Source of the DNA: a bacterium | Lineage (GTDB): Bacteria > Patescibacteriota > Saccharimonadia > Saccharimonadales > SZUA-47 | Reading direction: 5' to 3' | Assembly: GCA_030430915.1 (NCBI GenBank) | Contig: JAUIKH010000009.1 | Span: forward strand, 1-35,601 | DNA length: 35,601 bases | Part shown: piece by piece, positions 19,259-28,785 of the stretch | Layout of the letters: each line of letters opens with the position of its first letter | How positions within the stretch are numbered: the stretch's first letter is position 1 | Translations under genes and position numbers: made by a program | The notes under the pieces: generated by a model | What the model was told of the DNA's origin: nothing | Database searches by the model: none | Seen by the model: the letters and a program-made list of their open reading frames with translations, nothing else

Positions 19259-19355
19259 ACCGAACTATTCTACCTCAGTTAAAAGACTTTTGCAACCGGT
19301 AAGTTTACGTATTTGCTTTAAAATACTTAGAAACTCAAAAAAAATTTATCAATTA

Positions 19356-19646
19356 CTAACGGCGTTGCTGACGTTTTTGTGCGGCTCGTTGAGATTTAAG
19401 TACAATGCTTTGTAATTCTTTAAAGATTAGGAAATGCTTATTTGTATAATATACTTTTGTGTTTCCTTGTTTTTCTGACAATAGAAATCCAGCCTTTTCT
19501 AACTTCTTCAATTCTCTTTGAATATTTCCAGCGTCTTCTTTAATCAACTTAGCAAGCCCACGTACATGGGTTTTGAAATCTGGATATTTTGAGTAAATGA
19601 CAACGATCTTTCGTCTAACTCTTGATGTAATGAATGTATCTAGCAT
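19356..19646 (-). CDS. Winged-helix transcriptional regulator (ArsR-like)
   Basis: 96 aa; LAKLIKEDAGNIQRELKKLEKAGFLLSEKQGNTKVYYTN: HTH plus wing. Confidence 0.75.
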   Translation of the reverse strand: MLDTFITSRVRRKIVVIYSKYPDFKTHVRGLAKLIKEDAGNIQRELKKLEKAGFLLSEKQGNTKVYYTNKHFLIFKELQSIVLKSQRAAQKRQQRR

Positions 19647-19762
19647 AAGCCTTTTATTGTTATTTGAACAACGTAGTGGATATTAGTATAGACATATTAA
19701 TTAAACCTTGCAAGATAAAATATCATTTTTTATTAAATGCCTGGAGTGAGATAATAATAAAT

Positions 19763-21679
19763 ATGAATTATTACGAGGTTGGAGTTGGCGCTGAAAGGTA
19801 CTGGAAGTCTGCAATATTTACTTACAACCATGATAAAAGAATCACGATAGGTACTGTGGTTAAAGTACCCTTTGGAAATAAAAATAAATTTGGATACATA
19901 ATTAATGTTGTAAATAAACCAACATATGACACAAAGCCAATTGACTCAGTTTATGATATTTTGATTCCAGACAAGACCTTGTTATACGCTGACTGGTTTA
20001 AAAAATTCTATCTAGCTAGTGAAGGCCAAGTTTATTCTCAATTTTTACCAAAGAATATAACCAAAAATAGCTTTAAAGAAGAAAAGACTGCAGACTACAA
20101 TCTACTTGATAGTATTGTTCTTAACAAATCACAAAAAACAGCGGTTAAAGAATTATCTGAAACAGGCAAACCCTCTGTATTGCACGGAGTTACTGGCTCG
20201 GGTAAAACCAGAATATACATCTCTATAATCTTAGAACAGATTAAATCAGGTAAAAATGTGCTGTTTTTGTACCCTGAAATATCTTTGACTAGTCAATTAG
20301 TAAACGAGATTAAACGTTACGCTCCTGTAGTAGTGTTTCATTCACAGCTTAAGCCAGCTCAGAAGTCTAAACTATGGGTTAAAGTTGCCCAGCTTGAAAA
20401 TCCTACTGTAATCATGGGGCCAAGATCTGCAATGTTTTTACCACACAAAAATATTGGAACAATCATAATAGACGAATCACACGAAAGCTCTTTTAAACAA
20501 GAATCTGAAATAAGATATAACGGACTATTAGCCGCTGGCGGACTAGCTAGGACACACAAAGCTAAGCTCATAATGGGCAGTGCAACACCGCCCATATCTG
20601 AAAGTGAGCAAATAATAAAATCTGGAGGAAATATAGTATGTCTTCACGAAAGAGCTATAAAAAACGAAAGCTCTAAAACAGTAGAGATAATAGACATTAA
20701 AAACAGATTAAACTTTAAAAAGCATAAGTTACTATCGGATAAATTAATCAAATCAATAGAACAATCAATTAACAGTAGTCAGCAGTCTTTATTGTTCATA
20801 AATCGACGTGGGACCGCTAAATTAATGCTGTGCACAAAATGTGACTGGCAAGCTACTTGCCCAAACTGTGACCTACCCCAGACTTATCACCATGATAAGC
20901 ATAAGCTTATTTGTCACACTTGTGGTACTTCAAGCACACCTGTGTCATCCTGCCCTGCCTGCAATAGTGAAACTGCTTTAAAATCTTTTGGAAGCAAAGC
21001 TATTGTTGAAGAAGTAACCTCTTTATTTCCTGGCGCACGGATAGGTAGATTTGATAGTGATCAATCCAAGGAAGATTCTTTCTCAATCTTATACGAAGAA
21101 ATTAAAAATGGTAAAATAGACATACTAATCGGAACCCAGCAGATAGCAAAAGGACTTGACCTACCACTTCTAACAACTGTGGGTGTATTGAATGCAGATT
21201 TATCAACCTACTTTCCTGACTACTCTAGTGACGAGAGAACTTTTCAGCTTATCTCACAGGTTGCTGGACGTGTAGGAAGAGGCCATGCAGATGGTAGAGT
21301 CTTTATACAGACAAGACAGCCAAATAGTAAAGTGCTTGATTTAGCAGTGAAAGAAAGTTGGCATAAATTTAAAGATATAGAGTTAATTAATAGACAAAAA
21401 TACGACTTTCCACCTTTTATATTTGTAGCTAAAATCATTATTAGAGATAAAAGTCTTAAAAAAGCCGAAACTACTGCTTTAAAGTTAACCAAAGAACTAT
21501 CAGCAAAAACTGGAAAAATTAAAGTATTGGGACCAATCGCATCATTTATCCCGAAAAAGAGTAATCATTACTATTTCCAAGTACATCTACTAGGTAAGTC
21601 TAGGAGTAACTTATTGAAAGTTATTGAAAAATTAGATAGTAAATACATTGTAGATATAGACCCAATTAATATGCTTTAG
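19763..21679 (+). CDS. priA: Primosomal protein N' (helicase PriA)
   Basis: Start probably MNYYEVGVG at 19763; VLHGVTGSGKTRIYI, IIIDESHESSFKQ, Cys cluster CTKCDWQATCPNCDLPQTYHHDKHKLICHTCGTSSTPVSSCPACNS, LIGTQQIAKGLDLP, QVAGRVGRG. Confidence 0.96.
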   Translation: MNYYEVGVGAERYWKSAIFTYNHDKRITIGTVVKVPFGNKNKFGYIINVVNKPTYDTKPIDSVYDILIPDKTLLYADWFKKFYLASEGQVYSQFLPKNITKNSFKEEKTADYNLLDSIVLNKSQKTAVKELSETGKPSVLHGVTGSGKTRIYISIILEQIKSGKNVLFLYPEISLTSQLVNEIKRYAPVVVFHSQLKPAQKSKLWVKVAQLENPTVIMGPRSAMFLPHKNIGTIIIDESHESSFKQESEIRYNGLLAAGGLARTHKAKLIMGSATPPISESEQIIKSGGNIVCLHERAIKNESSKTVEIIDIKNRLNFKKHKLLSDKLIKSIEQSINSSQQSLLFINRRGTAKLMLCTKCDWQATCPNCDLPQTYHHDKHKLICHTCGTSSTPVSSCPACNSETALKSFGSKAIVEEVTSLFPGARIGRFDSDQSKEDSFSILYEEIKNGKIDILIGTQQIAKGLDLPLLTTVGVLNADLSTYFPDYSSDERTFQLISQVAGRVGRGHADGRVFIQTRQPNSKVLDLAVKESWHKFKDIELINRQKYDFPPFIFVAKIIIRDKSLKKAETTALKLTKELSAKTGKIKVLGPIASFIPKKSNHYYFQVHLLGKSRSNLLKVIEKLDSKYIVDIDPINML

Positions 21680-21717
21680 ACTGAGCTTAAGACATAATAA
21701 TGTATACTGGTAAAAAT

Positions 21718-22287
21718 ATGATGAATAAATTAATAACTCTTCCAAATAAAGAGCTACGCAAGAACTCTAAGCGAGTCGGTTATGCAGATAAAAAGATTAG
21801 CAAGCTAATTAGTGATATGGAAGAAACAACACTAGATTGGGAAGATAATCGTGAACATGAAGTTGGGGTTGCACTAGCAGCTGTGCAAATAAATGTGCAT
21901 AAAAAAGTTGTAATTATTCGTAGGGATTTTGACAACAAAAATAATAGGTCTTTTGACGTATATATAAATCCTGAGATATCTAGCTACGAAGGAGAAATAG
22001 TTAAAGATTTTGAAGGATGCCTAAGCGTAAAAGACGTATATGGTAAAGTCCCAAGATATTCTAGAGTTAAAATCAAGGCCAAAGACATAAATAATAAAGA
22101 TGTAAAACTTACAGCGGAAGGATTTCTTGCAAGAGTCTTTCAACATGAAATAGACCATACTAATGGAGTGTTATTTGTCGATAAAATAAAAGATGACCCA
22201 GATGCATTCTTTACGCTTAAAGATAGCGGAAAAATAGAAGGATTGAATGATGTCGAAAGAGACAAGATCTTTAGTATTCTTTGGTAG
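21718..22287 (+). CDS. def: Peptide deformylase
   Basis: MNKLITLPNKELRKNSKRV; EGCLSV and QHEIDHTNGVLFVD motifs; motif I is GVALAAVQ instead of the usual GxGLAAPQ. Confidence 0.93.
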   Translation: MMNKLITLPNKELRKNSKRVGYADKKISKLISDMEETTLDWEDNREHEVGVALAAVQINVHKKVVIIRRDFDNKNNRSFDVYINPEISSYEGEIVKDFEGCLSVKDVYGKVPRYSRVKIKAKDINNKDVKLTAEGFLARVFQHEIDHTNGVLFVDKIKDDPDAFFTLKDSGKIEGLNDVERDKIFSILW

Positions 22288-23158
22288 TGGACCTGTAGCT
22301 GCAGAGTCTTTAAGACTGCTGGCGAACAGTTTTGTTATTGAAGCAATAATAACTAAGTCTTCTACAGAACAAGAGATGGGTTCAATATGCAAAAATACCC
22401 CTGTTTATAGGGCTAACAGTCGTAAAGAATTAGACAGTCTAATAAAGACAGAAAAATTTACTAGTAATTACGGAATACTTATAGATTTTGGTGTGATAGT
22501 CAGCCAATTTACTATAGATAGCTTCTCTAAAGGAATAATTAATTCACACTTCTCACTTCTACCTCAGTGGCGTGGTGCTGACCCAATAACGTTCTCATTA
22601 TTAAGTGGGCAGAAAAAGACAGGAGTTAGTCTGATGCTAATAGATGAAGGTATGGACACAGGTAAGCTAATTACAAGGAAAACTTTAGATATCAAAAATA
22701 ATGATACCTCTATTAGTCTCACTAATCGGCTCATAAAACTAAGTGTTGAATTACTGGAGTCATATCTACCAAGATATTTAGATGGAGACATTCTACCTAA
22801 AAACCAGCCTCATCCAGATAGAGCTACATACTCTAGAAAGCTCACTAAAAGTGATGGGATAATTGATTGGGGCAAATCTGCGATAGAAATAGACAGAGAG
22901 ATTAGAGCTTTCAAGGAGTGGCCAAAAAGCTATACAAAATTAGGTCAGGTTGAGGTGATAGTTACAGAAGCTCGAGCTAGCTCTGAAAATTACAAAGATA
23001 AAAAAATAGGCCAAACACTAATCCTGCCGGAATCTAAAACCCTAGTTGTATGTTGTGGTGAAGGCTCGCTAATAATAGACACGCTGAAACCACTTGGTAA
23101 AAAAGAGATGACAAGCGAAGCATTTATTGCTGGTTATAGGAATAGACTTAATATTTAA
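22247..23158 (+). CDS. fmt: Methionyl-tRNA formyltransferase
   Basis: 303 aa; FFGSGPVAAESLRLL, NSHFSLLPQWRGADPITFSLLSGQKKTGVSLMLIDEGMDTGKLI; overlaps the def 3' end. Confidence 0.95.
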   Translation: MMSKETRSLVFFGSGPVAAESLRLLANSFVIEAIITKSSTEQEMGSICKNTPVYRANSRKELDSLIKTEKFTSNYGILIDFGVIVSQFTIDSFSKGIINSHFSLLPQWRGADPITFSLLSGQKKTGVSLMLIDEGMDTGKLITRKTLDIKNNDTSISLTNRLIKLSVELLESYLPRYLDGDILPKNQPHPDRATYSRKLTKSDGIIDWGKSAIEIDREIRAFKEWPKSYTKLGQVEVIVTEARASSENYKDKKIGQTLILPESKTLVVCCGEGSLIIDTLKPLGKKEMTSEAFIAGYRNRLNI

Positions 23159-23184
23159 CAGATAAGGACAGTCTTGCTAATAGA

Positions 23185-24174
23185 CTAGTTTGAGGGTGGT
23201 GTGTACGGCGGAGTGTTGGGCGGTGGAGTGTATGATTGTGCGTTTTGTGCGTTATCATCAGCTGGACTTTTAGCCGCCCCAGGCTGTTGTGGTGGCTGGG
23301 AAGTTGTTGGATTTAAAAAATCCTGAGGTGGCTGAGTGGGTTGAGCTGGAGTAAATGGTTGCCGTGGTTGATTATTACCCTGATTAACAGTCTGTGGACC
23401 ATTGGTTGAAGTCTGGCTGGTAGGACTTGAAGCTGGATTACTACTTTGTGGTTGATTATGTGACACACTCATATTTCCTTGATAAGGCATATTTACATCA
23501 CTCGGGAAACTACTCTGAGTTGTGCTAGGAGCACTTTGTGGTTGCTGGATAGGTTGTTGACCTTGACCTTGTTGATGACCTGCAACTTGTCCAGACGAAG
23601 GCTGTGTGGTGTGCTGAGGCTGCTGAAATTGACTGTTGGCCTGGAATGACTGCTGCTGTGGTTGGGTAGTGGTTGCTGGTTGTGATTGTTGATACTGTGG
23701 TGGTTGCTGGAATTGAGCTGATTGTTGAGACTGAGATATCGGGGTCTGGGTAGCCATTTGAGGCTGAGCGTTCTGTGTAGGCTGCATCGGCTGAGAAGGC
23801 TGCTGTTGAGTAGGTAGCTGTGCGCCAGCCGCAGTATTTTGAACCTGTTGCGCTGAGCCAGAAGATTGAGCTTGAGCAACTATTTGTGGTGCTGTCTTCT
23901 TGATTTCAGTTTTTAACTTTTCTAATTCTTCGGCTACAACTTGCTTGTAGTTTGGAAAGTTAGTCTCTAACCACTTTAGAGCCCCTGCTTCGTTATTGCT
24001 ATTGATAAATGATTCGAACTCATCAAGCTGGTCATTGCTCATCTTTTCAGCCAACCGCATACCAACGTTCATCTCTAGAGTTTCATATATATGAGCCAAC
24101 ATTTTATTTTTATCTGCTGGAGGCAAAGCACCTAGACCCAGCTCTACCAAGAAGTTTTCATCTAATTTAAACAT
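23185..24174 (-). CDS. DUF5663-like domain protein with long Gln/Pro-rich disordered tail
   Basis: N-terminal FKLDENFLVELGLGALPPADKNKMLAHIYETLEMNVGMRLAEKMSNDQLDEFESFI; the rest is Q/P/S/T low complexity ending PPPNTPPYTPPSN. Confidence 0.75.
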   Translation of the reverse strand: MFKLDENFLVELGLGALPPADKNKMLAHIYETLEMNVGMRLAEKMSNDQLDEFESFINSNNEAGALKWLETNFPNYKQVVAEELEKLKTEIKKTAPQIVAQAQSSGSAQQVQNTAAGAQLPTQQQPSQPMQPTQNAQPQMATQTPISQSQQSAQFQQPPQYQQSQPATTTQPQQQSFQANSQFQQPQHTTQPSSGQVAGHQQGQGQQPIQQPQSAPSTTQSSFPSDVNMPYQGNMSVSHNQPQSSNPASSPTSQTSTNGPQTVNQGNNQPRQPFTPAQPTQPPQDFLNPTTSQPPQQPGAAKSPADDNAQNAQSYTPPPNTPPYTPPSN

Positions 24175-24357
24175 GGATATATTGTATCAGATAAGACGTT
24201 AAACTGTAGTGATTTTTAATTCATTTATATAAGATGGTAGATTTTACAGAAGTCTAAAACTTTAATATATCTTCTATTTTTGATTGAGCAAAAACAAGAA
24301 GCAAAAAACTCAAGACCTGAATAAAAACATTAGGTAAATAATCTCTGCTTTGTCGCA

Positions 24358-24419
24358 CGGTAAGAACGCAAGCGTCCAAAACTAACTTAAGAATGGAAAA
24401 GTTTTGGATTAGCTTACCG
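24358..24419. other. Intergenic multi-stem structured element
   Basis: CGGTAAG/CTTACCG outer stem; inner TCCAAAAC/GTTTTGGA stem; ACGCAAGCGT palindrome between. Confidence 0.4.
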
Positions 24420-24597
24420 CTTGACTCGCCAAAGCCATAGCTTATTTATATCAGTTTTTACTCTTAATGGTCTGCGTAGCTACAATATAAACGATAATAT
24501 AGTTTTAACTGATAGTTAAGATCGTGTAGTAGTTTTATGTTTTAGGGCTGAGGTAATAAGTAGGCATGTTGCTTTAAATGCTGGTACCATTAGCTGT

Positions 24598-25365
24598 ATG
24601 GATGAAGAAGATATAATATTGGACAAACCTTTAGAGAATGTTGATGCTGAGCTAAAAGACTCTAGTAAGGAACCTGAACAAACTGACATGCCTACACCAA
24701 TAAATGAAAAAATGCCTCCAATTGATGAAGCTGAAATTACAACACCTGAATTGCCAGAAAATAATACTGAAGAAATAATTGAATCAAATACTCCCGCTCA
24801 AAACACTGAAATAACAGAGACTAAACCAGAAACTGTTGTAATTCCTGCACCTGATATATCTCCTGTTGAACCAGAATTAGACCCAATTATCGTTCCAAAA
24901 ACTGAACAACATATAGATCATATAGAACCACCGGCTCCGGAAATCGAGCAAAAAATAGATACTACCCCTACTCCGCCTATCAAACATACGCCTAAAGAAA
25001 AGACCGCGGTAGAACAAAATCCACCAAAACAGCAAGAAAGGCCTGGAGGTTCGAGCTCTGGAACTCCTCCTGCAGTTGCGAATTTGACTGATGAGGAACT
25101 AAAGATAGCCTCTGCTTTATACGCCAAGAAGAACCAGAAAGTGTTAAGTCAGCAAGGAGTTGCTAAAAGACAGGCTGTAGCAGCTCAAAACATCGCTGAA
25201 ATCAAAAAATTTATAAACTCTCATAGCCCTGCATCAAACCAAACAATAGCAAGGGCGCTAAACCTACCGCCAAGAAGAGTCCAGCATTATATGCGAATTC
25301 TTACCCACAACGGAACAGTTACAGCAACTGGCTGGGCACAAAGCCGCCGCTACCACAAGAAGTAA
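24598..25365 (+). CDS. Protein with acidic/Pro-rich disordered N-terminus and C-terminal winged-helix-like domain
   Basis: C-terminal IAEIKKFINSHSPASNQTIARALNLPPRRVQHYMRILTHNGTVTATGWAQSRRYHKK looks like a wHTH. Confidence 0.7.
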   Translation: MDEEDIILDKPLENVDAELKDSSKEPEQTDMPTPINEKMPPIDEAEITTPELPENNTEEIIESNTPAQNTEITETKPETVVIPAPDISPVEPELDPIIVPKTEQHIDHIEPPAPEIEQKIDTTPTPPIKHTPKEKTAVEQNPPKQQERPGGSSSGTPPAVANLTDEELKIASALYAKKNQKVLSQQGVAKRQAVAAQNIAEIKKFINSHSPASNQTIARALNLPPRRVQHYMRILTHNGTVTATGWAQSRRYHKK

Positions 25366-25399
25366 AATTAAAAATTTACGAATTTTTTCTTACTCTTCT

Positions 25400-25414
25400 A
25401 AAGGCTAAGCCTTT
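25400..25414 (+). terminator. Short hairpin, likely terminator of the 24598-25365 gene
   Basis: AAAGGC TAA GCCTTT followed by TTAATAAT. Confidence 0.45.
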
Positions 25415-25672
25415 TAATAATCATACTTTTTGCTCCAGGTCTAAATGTAATCAAAATTCGCTGTACAGCGAACCGCTCCCGGGCAACAAGCTTGTAAAAC
25501 TGCCTTGGGTATAATTTTGTAAGAGTTTGGTCTATAGTTTTTTTAAACTGTTATATCGCTTTAAATCATATTTTAATCATATTTAAATACGATTTCGGCT
25601 GTAAGTATTAGTTGCTCTTATTATTGGTTTAAGTTTTAAGATGAACATTACACAAACTAAAAATTATCGACG

Positions 25673-25782
25673 ACAGCTGATTTATTCAGCTGTAAGGGGT
25701 TTCCGCTTTAGGGGGAGAATCCCCAGAGAAGAACTACACAATGTTTTTCCCTGCGGCTAAAGAGGGGGCAAGCCCCTTCTTT
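25673..25782 (+). ncRNA. Repeated multi-hairpin RNA-like element, copy A (strand uncertain)
   Basis: ACAGCTGA-TTTAT-TCAGCTGT; CTTTAG...CTAAAG closing helix; GGGG-GAGAAT-CCCC; CAGAGAAGAAC-TACACAAT-GTTTTTCCCTG; terminal AAAGAGGGG-GCAAG-CCCCTTCTTT. Homologous to 34730-34838. Confidence 0.65.
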
Positions 25783-27556
25783 ATAACGTGCGTTGTTTTA
25801 GCTCTTTAGTAAAGAACTCTAGAGTATCGCCCTCTTCTAGATTGAGCTTTGTCTCTGTACTTAAACTCACCCCACACATTTCACCCTCTTGAACTTCTTT
25901 AACTTCTTGAGGCCCCCGCTGTAATTTCACTGCTTCTACCTCTGCTAGCTCTTCTTTGCCACGCATAACCTTAACAAAAGACGGCACTTTGAGTTTACCC
26001 TTTGTTACTTCACCACCACAAATGACCTCTGATTTGGTGGTTTTGAATACTTGTTTTAACTTTAGTCTACCTAAGTCAGTTGTTATAACTTCTGGTGCTA
26101 GAAGCTCTGACAGCTCTGATTTTGCATCATCAATTAGTTCATATATTACGTCGTAAATTCTTAATTTCAAGTTATCTCTAGAAGCCAAACTTCTTACTGA
26201 AGATGGTATGCTGACATGAAATCCGTACAAAATTGCATTTGATGTCTGTGCCATGTGTAAATCATTCTCGTTAAACGAACCGACACCTGAACCAACAACC
26301 TTTATTGCTACTTCTTCTGTATTCAGTGTTTTAAGAGAATCAATAACAGATACAACTGATCCTTGCACGTCAGCCTTAACTATCACGTTAAGCTCTTGTA
26401 ATTTATTTGTTCTAGATATGGCTTTCAACAAATCTACCCCAGAGGCTCCAGACAGCTTACCTCTAGCGTCTTTTTCTGTTGTTGAGGATTTACTCTGTTT
26501 TCTAGCGTCTTTTTCTGTCTTAACAACATCAAATTGAGTACCAAACTCTGGCATGGTCTTAAATCCGCTAACTTTAACGGGAGTTGAAGGACCTGCAACA
26601 TCTACTGGTTTACCTGTTGTATCCTGCAGGGTTCGTACCTTGGCATAAGAATCTCCAGCTACTATGAAATCTCCTTTGTGCAAGTTACCCTGTTCTACCA
26701 GGACAACCGCTGTAGGACCTTTACCCTGTTCCATATGTGATTCAATAACTAACCCTTTAGCTTCTCCAGTGTCTACTGCTTTTAGATTTTCTACGTCAGC
26801 CATCAAAAGAATCATGTCTATTAGCTCTTCTATGCCATCGCCTGTTTTAGCTGATACAGGCAGAACAATGGTGTCACCGCCCCAATCTTCTGGCATTAAG
26901 TCGTTTTCTGAAAGCTGTTGTTTTAGACGATTAATATCTGAAGTTTCTTTATCCATTTTATTTGCTGCGACTATCATTTTAACCCCTGCTTTTTTAGCAA
27001 ATCTTATGGCTTCTTTAGTCTGGGGCTTTATACCATCATCTGCAGCGATTACTATTACTACTAAGTCTGTTAAGTAAGCGCCGTGCTCACGTAAAGCTGC
27101 AAAAGCTTCATGCCCTGGAGTATCAAGAAAAGTGATTTTTCTTTTCTCACCATCTTTTGAAGCGTGTTCTATCTGATAAGCAGATATATGCTGTGTGATC
27201 CCACCGCTCTCATCATCAGCAATTTTTGCATCTCTGATCTTATCTAATAGGCTTGTTTTACCGTGGTCAACATGACCCATTACAGCGATAACTGGTGGCC
27301 TACTGATGGCATCTGGACTGTCGCTAGATTTCTGCCTGGTTGGTATATTTGGCTCTGTTTCTTTAGTAACTATCTTGGCCTCTACTCCTAGCTCATCAAC
27401 TATTATCTGGGCTGTATCAGCATCGATCTTTTCATTGACTGTAACCATCATCCCGTTTTTAAACAGTTCCCCAATAAGCTTGGTAACTGTTATATCTAAT
27501 TTTTCAGCAAGGTCACCAACTGTAATCATGCCATCAATTGTAATATCTTTTGCCAC
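25781..27556 (-). CDS. infB: Translation initiation factor IF-2
   Basis: 591 aa; PVIAVMGHVDHGKTSLLDKIR, ITQHISAYQ, FLDTPGHEAF, ANKMDK; short N-terminus. Confidence 0.97.
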   Translation of the reverse strand: MAKDITIDGMITVGDLAEKLDITVTKLIGELFKNGMMVTVNEKIDADTAQIIVDELGVEAKIVTKETEPNIPTRQKSSDSPDAISRPPVIAVMGHVDHGKTSLLDKIRDAKIADDESGGITQHISAYQIEHASKDGEKRKITFLDTPGHEAFAALREHGAYLTDLVVIVIAADDGIKPQTKEAIRFAKKAGVKMIVAANKMDKETSDINRLKQQLSENDLMPEDWGGDTIVLPVSAKTGDGIEELIDMILLMADVENLKAVDTGEAKGLVIESHMEQGKGPTAVVLVEQGNLHKGDFIVAGDSYAKVRTLQDTTGKPVDVAGPSTPVKVSGFKTMPEFGTQFDVVKTEKDARKQSKSSTTEKDARGKLSGASGVDLLKAISRTNKLQELNVIVKADVQGSVVSVIDSLKTLNTEEVAIKVVGSGVGSFNENDLHMAQTSNAILYGFHVSIPSSVRSLASRDNLKLRIYDVIYELIDDAKSELSELLAPEVITTDLGRLKLKQVFKTTKSEVICGGEVTKGKLKVPSFVKVMRGKEELAEVEAVKLQRGPQEVKEVQEGEMCGVSLSTETKLNLEEGDTLEFFTKELKQRTL

Positions 27557-27606
27557 AGTAGATTCCTTTCTTAAAAATTAAATTTGTATATGAACTAAGC
27601 TATTAG

Positions 27607-28668
27607 CTATTTAGCGTCTTTTAAACTAAGTGCAATTTTTCTAGATTCTGTGTCTACATCCAAAACCTTGAACTGTTTAGTCTCGTTAACTTTAAATACC
27701 TTTTCAGGGTCAGTACCTTCATCATTGCTCATCTCTGAAACATGTACAAGGGCTTCGACAGATGGAGATAGCTGGACAAAAGCTCCAAATGGAGTGATTC
27801 TTGTTACTCGGCCCTCTACTAGACCGCCTTTTTTGAACTCTTTAACTTCACTTAGCCACGGGTCTTCCTGCATTTGCTTCAATGACAAGCTTAATCGGTC
27901 TTTATCGATAGCTATGATTTTAGCCTTTATAGCATCGCCAGTTTTGATGTATTTCTTTGGATCTTCGACTCTCTCCCACGAAATTTCTGAGATGTGTATC
28001 AAACCCTCTATACCATCTACGTTTACGAAAGCACCAAAATCTATAACGCCAGTTACTAGACCCTCTACTTCATCGCCAACTGTAAGTTTTGCAAATCTTT
28101 CCTGCATGTCGTCTTTAACAGCTTCTTTTTCAGAGAAAATAAGCTTATTTTCTTTACGACTTATATCCAAAATCCGAACTGTTAGTGGCTTTTTGATTAA
28201 GCTGGTTAGCTTTTGCATGATTTCGTCTTTATCAGCACCTGATACTCGAGGATAATGGTCTGCTGATAGCTGAGATACCGGCATAAAACCACGTATACCC
28301 TCTAACTCTATTAGCAATCCACCTCTGTTAGCATCATATGCGTAGACTTCTAGTGTTTCTTTGTCTTCGAATACTCTTTGAAGCTCATCCCAACCTTTAT
28401 CTTTTGCTGCTCTCTTCATGCTAAGTAGTGCATGACCTTCGTCTAGCTCTGGATCGACAACACTAACTGTGATGTCTTTACCCTCTTCTAGCTCTTGACC
28501 TGGTCCTATTTCACGGCGCATAACTACACCAACACCATTTGGGCCCAAATCTACCCATATTTCGTGTTTTTTGACCGATAGAACCTTACCGTCTATCACG
28601 TCGCCAGCTTTAATCTGCTGGATATCTGAGGCAGCTAAAAGCTCCTCCATAGTAACTGTTTTTGACAT
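27607..28668 (-). CDS. rpsA: 30S ribosomal protein S1 (multiple S1 domains)
   Basis: 353 aa; repeated S1 motifs such as GDEVEGLVTGVIDFGAFVNVDGIEGLIHISEISWERVEDPKKYIKTGDAIKAKIIAIDKDRLSLSLKQ. Confidence 0.95.
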   Translation of the reverse strand: MSKTVTMEELLAASDIQQIKAGDVIDGKVLSVKKHEIWVDLGPNGVGVVMRREIGPGQELEEGKDITVSVVDPELDEGHALLSMKRAAKDKGWDELQRVFEDKETLEVYAYDANRGGLLIELEGIRGFMPVSQLSADHYPRVSGADKDEIMQKLTSLIKKPLTVRILDISRKENKLIFSEKEAVKDDMQERFAKLTVGDEVEGLVTGVIDFGAFVNVDGIEGLIHISEISWERVEDPKKYIKTGDAIKAKIIAIDKDRLSLSLKQMQEDPWLSEVKEFKKGGLVEGRVTRITPFGAFVQLSPSVEALVHVSEMSNDEGTDPEKVFKVNETKQFKVLDVDTESRKIALSLKDAK

Positions 28669-28691
28669 TCCTCAATGCCTCCTTCTTGCTT

Positions 28692-28718
28692 GCGGCGACC
28701 CTTGGGTCGTAACTCCGC
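28692..28718 (-). promoter_or_regulatory. Bulged hairpin in the rpsA 5' leader
   Basis: GCGG-agtta-CGACCC-AA-GGGTCG-CCGC on minus, about 25 nt upstream of the rpsA ATG. Confidence 0.45.
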
Positions 28719-28785
28719 TAAACTTAGACTACATTATAGAGGTTTTGTATCTGTAAGTAAAGTGTTGTTGTGCTACACTTAATTC

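Noticed and set aside
23493-23879. Minus ORF MLKLNLLAQRNRFKIL... inside the Gln-rich gene
   Set aside because: Alternate frame of low-complexity CAG/CAA-rich DNA; not independent evidence of a gene.
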